Source: an uncultured Solobacterium sp. (GTDB taxonomy: Bacteria > Bacillota_I > Bacilli_A > Erysipelotrichales > Erysipelotrichaceae). Taken from it: 9,372 nucleotides of DNA. The stretch is taken from assembly GCA_905235315.1 (NCBI GenBank), contig CAJOLG010000053.1, positions 1-9,372 on the forward strand. The letters are read 5' to 3'. Made by a program: the position numbers and the translations under genes. How positions within the stretch are numbered: the stretch's first letter is position 1; each line of letters begins with the position of its first letter. The notes beneath the pieces were generated by a model. It had not been told where the DNA came from. It worked only from the letters and a program-made list of their open reading frames with translations, and made no database searches. Positions 1-5,432 of this stretch are shown here, in pieces.

Positions 1-663
1 ATCGTCGCCTATTATCCGGAAGTTCTGGAAGACAACTGCCCCGAACTCCGCAAGGTGCGGTTTATCCGGGATTTCATTGATTTGTCGGACCGCAAAAAGT
101 TCACATCCCGGTTTGTGAATACCGCACAGAGCCACTGGCCCGAACTGACAAAACAGGAGATCCGTTCGGCGATCTCTGCCGCATATGCGGAGTACGATGC
201 GCATATGGCTGCGGTACGGGAAAAAGCGGATGAGATCATTGCCCAGGCACGTTCGGAAGGGAAACGCATTTTCGTACTGGCCGGACGGCCCTATCATGCC
301 GATCCGGAAGTCAGTCACGGAATCGATCAGCTGATTACGCGGCTTGGCCCGGCGGTTGTCACGGAAGATTCTGTCGCCCTGAAGGCGGGGGAAATCCGTC
401 CTGCAGTGCTGAATCAATGGACATACCACAGCCGGCTCTATGCGGCGGCGTACTATGTAACAACCCAAAAAGATATGGATCTTGTGCAGCTGGTATCCTT
501 CGGGTGCGGGCTGGATGCGATCACTTCGGATGAAACAAGATCGATCCTGCTGAACGGCGGAAAACTGTACACGCAGCTGAAGATTGATGAGATCACAAAT
601 CTCGGCACTGTGAATATCCGCCTTCGCAGTCTCTTGGCAGCTCTTGAAGAGGAGGATTCGTAA
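1..663 (+). CDS. 2-hydroxyacyl-CoA dehydratase activase-related protein, C-terminal part (DUF2229), 5' truncated by window
   Basis: The reading frame is open from base 1, so this is the last 220 codons of a larger protein; the GTG at 55 is only an internal codon. The fragment shows marks of the DUF2229 region attached to BcrAD/BadFG-type activases: GRPYHADPEVSHGI in the middle, then SFGCGLDAITSDET, and near the C-terminus LKIDEITNLGTVNIRLRSL. In family members the missing N-terminal part carries an ASKHA ATPase that passes electrons through a [4Fe-4S] cluster to a dehydratase partner with ATP hydrolysis. The stop TAA at 661-663 shares one base with the next ATG, so the pair is co-transcribed and probably translationally coupled. 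The SD of the next gene (GAGGAGG near 648-654) lies inside this gene. The substrate cannot be deduced. Family call is firm; physiological role is not known to me. Confidence 0.82.
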   Translation: MVAYYPEVLEDNCPELRKVRFIRDFIDLSDRKKFTSRFVNTAQSHWPELTKQEIRSAISAAYAEYDAHMAAVREKADEIIAQARSEGKRIFVLAGRPYHADPEVSHGIDQLITRLGPAVVTEDSVALKAGEIRPAVLNQWTYHSRLYAAAYYVTTQKDMDLVQLVSFGCGLDAITSDETRSILLNGGKLYTQLKIDEITNLGTVNIRLRSLLAALEEEDS

Positions 664-1925
664 TGGAATATCAGACTCCCGCTTTTACAAAGGAAATGAT
701 GAAGGATTATACCGTGCTTGTGCCGGATATGTCGCCGATTCAGTTTGCCCTGTTCAAAGCCGCGCTCGAAAGCGAAGGGTATCACCGGATCGTGCTGATC
801 GGAAGCCGGTCCCAGGACGTGCTTCGCCTCGGGCTGAAGTACGTTCATAACGATACCTGCTATCCTGCGCTGCTGATTATCGGTCAGTTTCTTGAGGCAC
901 TGGAAAGCGGAGAGTACGATCTTTCGCATACCGCGCTGCTGATTTCCCAGTCCGGCGGCGGCTGCCGGGCGTCCAACTACATTCATCTGCTGCGAAAGGC
1001 GCTCTGGAACGCAGGCTACCGGACGGTTCCGGTCATCTCTGCGAATGTCAGCGGACTGGAAAAGGATTCGGTAATGCCGGTTACCCCGCGGCTGCTGATC
1101 AAGCTGCTCACCGTCTGTGAATACGGCGATCTGATCATGGCGCTCCGCAACGAAACGCATGCCTATGAGGTGCATCCGGGGGATGCGGACCGCATGAAAG
1201 ACAAATGGATTGAACGGATCAGCGGCTGGCTCCATGAAAACCGGAATGTCGGACTCTTCTCCTATCGCCGGGTATTCCGTGAAATTACTGCGGATTTCGC
1301 ATCGATTGAACTGCACCGGGTGCCGAAGGTGAAGGTTGGTGTTGTCGGAGAAATCTATGTGAAGTTTTCTCCTGCCGGAAACAACAATCTGCTCACCATG
1401 CTGGAGGAGCAGGACTGTGAAGTCAACTTTCCGGGACTTATGGGATATGTGGAATACAGTGCACAGAACCTGATACTGGACGGGACGTATTACGGGATGA
1501 AACCGAATCTTGCCAATGCGGCGAAAATTCTGATCCGCTGGCTGAATCATGTCGGGAATACGATGTCGGATATTCTCCGGGAATACGGGTTCTATGCGCC
1601 GGGAAGTTTTACGGATCTGATGAAAAAACCGGAGGGAATTCTCGACCTCGGCACGAAGATGGGAGAAGGGTGGCTTCTGACCGCGGAGATGATTGAACTG
1701 ATTGAAGGCGGCTATACGAACATTGTCTGTGCCCAGCCGTTCGGATGTCTGCCGAATCATATTGCGGGGAAAGGCGTCATCAACAAGATCCGGGAACGGT
1801 TTCCGGATGCCAACATCACACCGGTGGACTATGATCCAAGCGCAAGCCGTGTCAATCAGGAAAACCGTATCCGGCTGATGCTGGCGGTGGGGAAAGAACA
1901 GCTCGAACCATCCGAAAAACAATAA
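663..1925 (+). CDS. 2-hydroxyacyl-CoA dehydratase-like protein (HgdB/BcrC superfamily, COG3580/3581 type)
   Basis: A 420-residue protein starting at the ATG that overlaps the upstream stop (TAATG), with GAGGAGG about 7 bases upstream. It resembles the dehydratase-like module that follows DUF2229 in activase systems, where it accepts low-potential electrons from the activase. Possible Fe-S ligands are C66 in HNDTCYPALL, C101 in SQSGGGCRASNY, and the pair C356/C362 in NIVCAQPFGCLPNHIAGKG. The last stretch, PDANITPVDYDPSASRVNQENR, is typical of this group. No signal peptide or membrane segment is seen, so it is probably cytosolic. In many relatives I recall activase, DUF2229 and this domain as one protein of about 1,400 residues; here the last module is a separate gene. 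Related characterised families include 2-hydroxyglutaryl-CoA dehydratase, benzoyl-CoA reductase and double-cubane cluster proteins. The reaction here is unassigned. Confidence 0.82.
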   Translation: MEYQTPAFTKEMMKDYTVLVPDMSPIQFALFKAALESEGYHRIVLIGSRSQDVLRLGLKYVHNDTCYPALLIIGQFLEALESGEYDLSHTALLISQSGGGCRASNYIHLLRKALWNAGYRTVPVISANVSGLEKDSVMPVTPRLLIKLLTVCEYGDLIMALRNETHAYEVHPGDADRMKDKWIERISGWLHENRNVGLFSYRRVFREITADFASIELHRVPKVKVGVVGEIYVKFSPAGNNNLLTMLEEQDCEVNFPGLMGYVEYSAQNLILDGTYYGMKPNLANAAKILIRWLNHVGNTMSDILREYGFYAPGSFTDLMKKPEGILDLGTKMGEGWLLTAEMIELIEGGYTNIVCAQPFGCLPNHIAGKGVINKIRERFPDANITPVDYDPSASRVNQENRIRLMLAVGKEQLEPSEKQ

Positions 1926-1927
1926 CG

Positions 1928-1978
1928 AAAAAAGGCACCGGGAACTGCCGCACACGGACAGTTCAGCGGGGCCTTTTT
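1928..1978. terminator. Bidirectional intrinsic terminator between convergent genes
   Basis: A long hairpin lies between two genes that face each other. The outer stem pairs AAAAAGGC (1929-1936) with GCCTTTTT (1971-1978); the inner stem pairs GAACTG (1942-1947) with CAGTTC (1959-1964), extended by CCG/CGG around a short loop. The T-run at 1974-1978 serves the + strand operon and the A-run at 1928-1933 becomes a U-tract on the - strand, so it should work in both directions. The stop codon of the - strand regulator (1978-1980) touches the edge of the stem. Confidence 0.88.
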
Positions 1979-2523
1979 CAGTCTGATTTCGGAAGAAGGA
2001 GTGCGAGACACTGCTGTGTCAGCTGGTTGAGAATCGGCCGTATTTCATCTTCCGTATATCGTTTTGTTTCCCGGTTCAGCGAAATGAGCTGGGCGATGCC
2101 GCCGACCGCAAAGGATATGATCAGTTCTTCTTCCTGACTCTCATCATCCTTGAGAGCCAGTTTTACAAGCCACTTCTGGAGTTTGGAGTGCTGCTGGGAT
2201 TCCCGGCCTTCCCCAAGACAGAGCAGATCCGACATGCGGGGTGTCAGTGCTTTGTTGAATTCCTGATAATACTGTTCGGGATCGGTATAGATGAGTCCGC
2301 GGTACGCAAAGTTTTCAAAGCATTCTTCCAGAATCCGGTTTTCCACTTCTTCATTCAGGTGATATATATCTTCAAAGTAATGATAAAACGTTGTCCGGTT
2401 GGTATTTGCCAGCCGGCAGAGTTCCGTGATCCGGACGCGTTCGATCGGATAGCGGTGCCGGAGTTCCAGATACGCACTGCCGATCCGGCGCTTTGTCATT
2501 AACGTTCGCTGACTGTTTTTCAT
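1978..2523 (-). CDS. TetR/AcrR-family transcriptional regulator
   Basis: A 181-residue protein with the size and layout of a TetR-family repressor. The N-terminal DNA-binding domain includes a helix-turn-helix at residues 31-51, with ITELCRLANTNRTTFYHYFE as the signature; TTFYHYF is the usual recognition-helix pattern. The rest (about 60-181) is helical and variable, as expected for a ligand-binding or dimerisation domain, and gives no clue to the ligand. The start at 2523 keeps a normal N-terminal arm, but no good SD is visible; the nearest purine run (AGGTG) is about 16 bases upstream. A later ATG at 2499 also lacks an SD. The gene is divergent from the GTPase-nuclease gene, and an imperfect palindrome just upstream of its start suggests autoregulation and perhaps control of the divergent promoter. 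Family call is firm; target is inferred. Confidence 0.9.
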   Translation of the reverse strand: MKNSQRTLMTKRRIGSAYLELRHRYPIERVRITELCRLANTNRTTFYHYFEDIYHLNEEVENRILEECFENFAYRGLIYTDPEQYYQEFNKALTPRMSDLLCLGEGRESQQHSKLQKWLVKLALKDDESQEEELIISFAVGGIAQLISLNRETKRYTEDEIRPILNQLTQQCLALLLPKSD

Positions 2524-2531
2524 ACTTATAC

Positions 2532-2553
2532 AATATTAACACCTGTAAATGTT
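2532..2553. promoter_or_regulatory. Imperfect palindrome, candidate operator of the TetR-family regulator
   Basis: A 22-base inverted repeat centred between 2542 and 2543: left half AATATTAACAC, right half CTGTAAATGTT, with 8 of 11 positions complementary. It starts 8 bases upstream of the regulator's ATG (on the - strand) and ends 12 bases before the -35 box of the divergent + strand promoter. TetR-family proteins usually bind such palindromes between their own gene and a divergent target. The repeat is imperfect in an AT-rich region, so chance is possible. Confidence 0.4.
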
Positions 2554-2565
2554 TTTTCGCATATA

Positions 2566-2594
2566 TTGCTTAAAAAGTTAAAAAAAACTATAAT
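2566..2594 (+). promoter_or_regulatory. Sigma-A-type promoter of the leader/GTPase-nuclease transcript
   Basis: TTGCTT (2566-2571), a 17-base spacer and a perfect TATAAT (2589-2594), within an A-rich stretch. Transcription should start near 2600-2602. The RNA would then carry the candidate leader ORF (2607-2681) and meet the intrinsic terminator at 2683-2725 before reaching the GTPase gene at 2886. Confidence 0.75.
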
Positions 2595-2606
2595 TCAGTT
2601 GTAAGC

Positions 2607-2681
2607 ATGAGTATGTCTGACGCAAAGCGGTTCTGTTTCATTCGCAGAATGCGGCTCCTCAGGATGAATCGTGCAAAATGA
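2607..2681 (+). CDS. Candidate leader peptide (24 codons, Arg-rich) upstream of an attenuator
   Basis: An ATG at 2607 opens a frame of 24 codons ending TGA at 2679-2681. Residues 7-19 read KRFCFIRRMRLLR and the peptide ends RMNRAK. It holds several basic-X-basic triplets (RMR at 14-16, RAK at 22-24); this +X+ pattern is known from macrolide-dependent stalling in erm-type leader peptides. The stop codon lies one base before the terminator stem, so a ribosome on the last codons would cover the 5' arm of the hairpin. The ATG is only about 5-7 bases from the predicted RNA 5' end and has no SD, so translation would be leaderless or would start at the second ATG (2613). A 24-codon ORF can arise by chance; the call rests on its position between promoter and terminator. 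Confidence 0.4.
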   Translation: MSMSDAKRFCFIRRMRLLRMNRAK

Positions 2682-2682
2682 G

Positions 2683-2725
2683 AAGGAGGCAGACAGGCGG
2701 GTAATCCCGGGTTCTGCCTTTTTAT
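2683..2725 (+). terminator. Intrinsic terminator inside the GTPase-nuclease leader (attenuator)
   Basis: The stem pairs AAGGAGGCAGA (2683-2693) with TCTGCCTTTTT (2713-2723); the first seven pairs from the inside are Watson-Crick (AGGCAGA/TCTGCCT). A second stem CGGG/CCCG with a TAAT loop sits on top, and a T-rich tail follows (CCTTTTTATTTG). No annotated gene ends just upstream on this strand, and the element lies about 85 bases after a strong promoter, so it should act as an attenuator or as the end of a short RNA rather than as a gene-end terminator. An upstream TGTCTG at 2614-2619 could pair with CAGACA at 2690-2695 and so compete with the stem; this is a weak suggestion. Confidence 0.8.
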
Positions 2726-2761
2726 TTGAAAAGTCAGAAACGAACGTCTGTCCGAAGAGAA

Positions 2762-2770
2762 TGCTATAAT
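2762..2770 (+). promoter_or_regulatory. Second promoter, extended -10 type
   Basis: TGCTATAAT is a perfect TATAAT (2765-2770) preceded by the TGN extended -10 element. No recognisable -35 box lies at the usual distance, which is typical of extended -10 promoters. It is downstream of the attenuator, so it would supply a terminator-independent transcript of the GTPase-nuclease gene starting near 2777. Confidence 0.5.
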
Positions 2771-2788
2771 TTTTAACGGTAAATTCTG

Positions 2789-2820
2789 CTGTTCTGCGGT
2801 TGATCTGAATGCCGGAACAG
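2789..2820 (+). other. Hairpin in the 5' leader of the GTPase-nuclease mRNA
   Basis: CTGTTC (2789-2794) pairs with GAACAG (2815-2820), and CGG (2797-2799) with CCG (2812-2814), leaving a 2-base bulge and a 12-base loop. There is no U-tract after it, so it is not a terminator. It is present in transcripts from either promoter and ends just before the in-frame upstream ATG at 2823. Function unknown. Confidence 0.3.
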
Positions 2821-2885
2821 GGATGCGGAAGGAGGAGAATCCGGCCGTTCTCGCCGGACAGGCTGAGAATCGTGCGGGAGAACAT

Positions 2886-5351
2886 ATGAAAGAAATCTGT
2901 ACCGGAATTCTCGCGCATGCGGACGCCGGCAAAACCACCTGCATCGAATCCTTTTTTGCGCATACGGGCGTGATCCGCAAAACCGGCCGGGTTGATCACG
3001 GAGACTCGGTTTTTGATAATGATCCGAAGGAGCGGGAACACGGTATCACGATTTATTCCAAGGAAGCGAGAATCCTCTGGAACGATACCGCCCTTAATGT
3101 CATTGATACCCCGGGGCATGCGGACTTTTCCGGTGAAATGGAACGGGTACTCTCCGTTCTTGATCTTGCGGTCGTCCTGATCAGCGGGCTTGACGGTGTG
3201 CAGCCGCATACCGTAACGATCATGAACTGCCTTGCGCATTATCATGTTCCGCTGGTCTTTTTTGTAAACAAAATGGATATCGCCCGCAGGGAGAGAGAGG
3301 ATCTTCTGCGGGAGCTTCAGGACCGGTTCGGAGAATGTATCGACTGGAACGGGGAAGGCGCGGAAGAGGCGGCAGCCATGGTGAATGAACCGATGATGAA
3401 CGCATTTCTCGAAACCGGTTCGATACCGCAGGAGCTGAAACGCCTTGCGGTAAGCCGGCGGGAGTGTTTTCCGGTATTCTTCGGCTCAGCGTTGAAAGAT
3501 GAAGGAATCACAGAACTTCTCGATGCGGTTTCCGAGCTGGCAGAACCCGCTCCGCTGCGGAAAGAATTCGGCGCCCGGGTATTTAAAATTACGAACAGTA
3601 AGGAAGGCAGACTTGCACATCTCCGGATTACAGGAGGAACGCTGTTTGCCAAGCAGGAACTGAATGATACCGATAAGGCAGACCGGATCCGGATTATGAA
3701 CGGGGCGGAGTACGAGGTCGTATCTCAGGCGGAGGCCGGAATGATTGCGGTTGTCTCCGGGACCCGGACGATCGAAGCCGGGGATGGGCTTGGGTTTGAA
3801 GAAAATCTTGCGGCACCGGTGATTGAACCCTGTCTTTCCTATACGCTGGAGGTGGCTGGGCCGCATGATCAGCGCCTTCTGCTGGAAACCTGCCGGTCGC
3901 TGGCGGAAGAGGATCCGACCCTTGCGGTGTCGGCAGACGAGGATACCGGAGCGATTCAGATTTCCATTATGGGAGAGATGCAGAAGGAGATTCTCCGGTA
4001 CCGGATCAAAGAACAGACCGGAATGGATGTTTCGTTCGGACAGGGAAGGATTCTTTACCGCGAAACGATCCGGGAAACCACGTTCGGAGCCGGCCATTTT
4101 GAGCCGCTCCGTCATTTTGCGGAAGTCCATGTCCGGCTGGATCCCGCTGAGCGCGACAGCGGAATTGAAGTGAGCAGTGAATGTCCGACCGACGATCTTC
4201 CGATGCACTGGCAGACGGCAATTCTCAGCGCATTGCGTACAATACCGCATCGCGGGGTGCTGACCGGATCGCCGCTCAGCGATGTCAGGATCGTGCTGAC
4301 GGCCGGGAAAGGACATCTTAAGCACACGGAAGGAGGCGATCTCCGCAATGCCTCGCGGCGGGCGGTGCGTCAGGCTCTGATGAAAACCGAAAGCATCCTG
4401 CTGGAACCGTACTGCCGGTATGAAACCGACCTTTCTTCCGCGTACCTGAGCAGGGCACTTTATGATTTTGAACAGAAAGAATGTACCGTTACGGTAAATG
4501 AAACGGATGCGGGCGTAACCATCACCGGGGAAGGCCCGATGCGGACCCTGATGAACAGCCAGGCAGATGTGACCGCCTATACAAGAGGCACCGGCCGATG
4601 TGTGATTCAGCCGATCGGATACCGGGAATGCCGGAATCCGGAGCCGATCATTGCCGGTATCGGATACGATCCGGAAACGGATCTGCGGAATCCTGCAGGA
4701 TCGGTCTTCTGTTCCCATGGCTCTTCCTATACCGTTTCGTGGGAACAGTCGGATGCGTTTATGAGTATCCCGGTAAAAGACCGGGTGAAGGAAGCTTCCT
4801 ACTCCCATCACACCTATCATGTCGGCGAAGAGGAACTGAAGGCGATCATCGCATCGGAATCCGGGAAAAACCGAAATCCGGACAAGAAGATGCGGCCGGC
4901 GGAAGAACCGGAAAAACCGCGTCCTCCAAGACACATAGAGGTGAAGCCGGAGTGTCTGATCATCGATGGCTATAATCTTCTGCATCTTTCCGATATCGAT
5001 ACCGAAGATATGGCGTATGCGCGGGAGCGGCTGATCGATGATCTTGCGGCGTATCAGGCATACGCGGACAGGAGAGTCATTGTCGTGTTTGACGGGTACC
5101 GCCGGCCGGATAATGAGGGTTCTTCATACCGCACCGGAGGACTGGAAGTGGTCTATTCACGGACCGGACAGACAGCGGATGCGTATATTGAAAAACTGGT
5201 TCACGATCTGAAAAGCGAGTACTCCATCACGGTTGCGACCAGTGATGCGCTGATTCAGAATTCCGTCTTTGCCCAGGGTGCGATGCGCGTCAGTTCGCGA
5301 ACGCTCCGGGCCGAGATGGATCAGGTAAAAAAACTGTTTCTTCCGCAGTAA
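2886..5351 (+). CDS. Tet(M)/EF-G-like translational GTPase fused to a C-terminal YacP/Rae1-type NYN endonuclease domain
   Basis: An 821-residue protein. I chose the ATG at 2886 because GGGAG lies 5-6 bases upstream and because Tet(M)-class proteins start almost directly on the P-loop; an in-frame ATG at 2823 would add 21 residues. The GTPase motifs are G1 AHADAGKT (10-17), G2 HGITI (52-56), G3 DTPGH (74-78), G4 NKMD (128-131) and G5 GSAL (200-203). Domains II-V follow to about residue 650; a domain IV loop reads KHTEGGDLRNAS (479-490). A charged linker (about 656-689) leads to a NYN domain with LIIDGYNLLH, VVFDGYR, TADAYIEKL and TSDALIQ, giving acidic residues D694, D736, D765 and D787, the pattern of B. 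subtilis YacP/Rae1. Rae1 cuts mRNA in the ribosomal A site. The fusion suggests GTP-dependent ribosome binding coupled to mRNA cleavage, rather than plain tetracycline protection. Domain identities are clear; combined action is inferred. Confidence 0.88.
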   Translation: MKEICTGILAHADAGKTTCIESFFAHTGVIRKTGRVDHGDSVFDNDPKEREHGITIYSKEARILWNDTALNVIDTPGHADFSGEMERVLSVLDLAVVLISGLDGVQPHTVTIMNCLAHYHVPLVFFVNKMDIARREREDLLRELQDRFGECIDWNGEGAEEAAAMVNEPMMNAFLETGSIPQELKRLAVSRRECFPVFFGSALKDEGITELLDAVSELAEPAPLRKEFGARVFKITNSKEGRLAHLRITGGTLFAKQELNDTDKADRIRIMNGAEYEVVSQAEAGMIAVVSGTRTIEAGDGLGFEENLAAPVIEPCLSYTLEVAGPHDQRLLLETCRSLAEEDPTLAVSADEDTGAIQISIMGEMQKEILRYRIKEQTGMDVSFGQGRILYRETIRETTFGAGHFEPLRHFAEVHVRLDPAERDSGIEVSSECPTDDLPMHWQTAILSALRTIPHRGVLTGSPLSDVRIVLTAGKGHLKHTEGGDLRNASRRAVRQALMKTESILLEPYCRYETDLSSAYLSRALYDFEQKECTVTVNETDAGVTITGEGPMRTLMNSQADVTAYTRGTGRCVIQPIGYRECRNPEPIIAGIGYDPETDLRNPAGSVFCSHGSSYTVSWEQSDAFMSIPVKDRVKEASYSHHTYHVGEEELKAIIASESGKNRNPDKKMRPAEEPEKPRPPRHIEVKPECLIIDGYNLLHLSDIDTEDMAYARERLIDDLAAYQAYADRRVIVVFDGYRRPDNEGSSYRTGGLEVVYSRTGQTADAYIEKLVHDLKSEYSITVATSDALIQNSVFAQGAMRVSSRTLRAEMDQVKKLFLPQ

Positions 5352-5364
5352 GCTCGGTTATAAT
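5335..5364 (+). promoter_or_regulatory. Possible promoter of the SSB-like/malQ/CpXC operon
   Basis: A perfect TATAAT at 5359-5364 begins 8 bases after the stop of the GTPase-nuclease gene. The -35 region (TGTTTC, 5335-5340, 18-base spacer) is poor and lies inside the preceding gene. It would give a 5' leader of about 60 bases. Read-through from upstream is the alternative, since no strong terminator separates the genes. Confidence 0.4.
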
Positions 5365-5367
5365 GTC

Positions 5368-5397
5368 AGTGTTTTCAGCGCATTGAAACGCTGCACT
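5368..5397 (+). other. Small hairpin between the GTPase-nuclease gene and the SSB-like gene
   Basis: CAGCG (5376-5380) pairs with CGCTG (5389-5393) across an 8-base loop, and AGTG (5368-5371) with CACT (5394-5397) outside a four-T bulge. The tail (TCATTTCATC) is only mildly T-rich, so termination would be weak. It could equally be a 5' leader structure of the next gene. Confidence 0.3.
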
Positions 5398-5432
5398 TCA
5401 TTTCATCAAAAAACACAACGATCAGGAGACTT

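Noticed and set aside
55..663. Treating GTG at 55 as the start of a 202-residue protein
   Set aside because: The same frame is open back to base 1 with sensible coding sequence, no SD precedes the GTG, and the family protein is far longer. It is a truncated gene, not a start.
453..1955. Long open frame of 500 codons on the - strand opposite the dehydratase genes
   Set aside because: It is antisense to two well-recognised proteins, has a low-complexity Arg/His/Phe-rich composition and no recognisable motif. Such frames arise from the codon usage of the real genes. The same holds for - strand frames at 3486-4985, 6137-7384 and 7553-8380.
2619..2628. GACGCAAAGC resembles a conserved piece of the c-di-GMP-I (GEMM) riboswitch
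   Set aside because: The other required parts, including the upstream GCAAACC-type element, the P2 tetraloop and the closing helix, are not present. The match is short and probably chance.
2823..2885. Longer form of the GTPase starting at ATG 2823
   Set aside because: The ATG at 2886 has a better-placed SD and matches the N-terminus of Tet(M)-class proteins, where the P-loop starts around residue 10. The longer form is kept only as a possibility in the findings.
2595..3245. - strand open frames (2588-2980 and 2595-3245) across the regulatory region and GTPase start
   Set aside because: They run through a promoter, terminator and the conserved GTPase P-loop on the other strand, and their translations show no family resemblance.
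2886..5351. Annotation as a tetracycline resistance gene of the tet(M)/tet(W)/tet(O) group
   Set aside because: The GTPase core is related, but the domain IV loop differs and a nuclease domain is fused at the C-terminus. Resistance cannot be claimed from this sequence.
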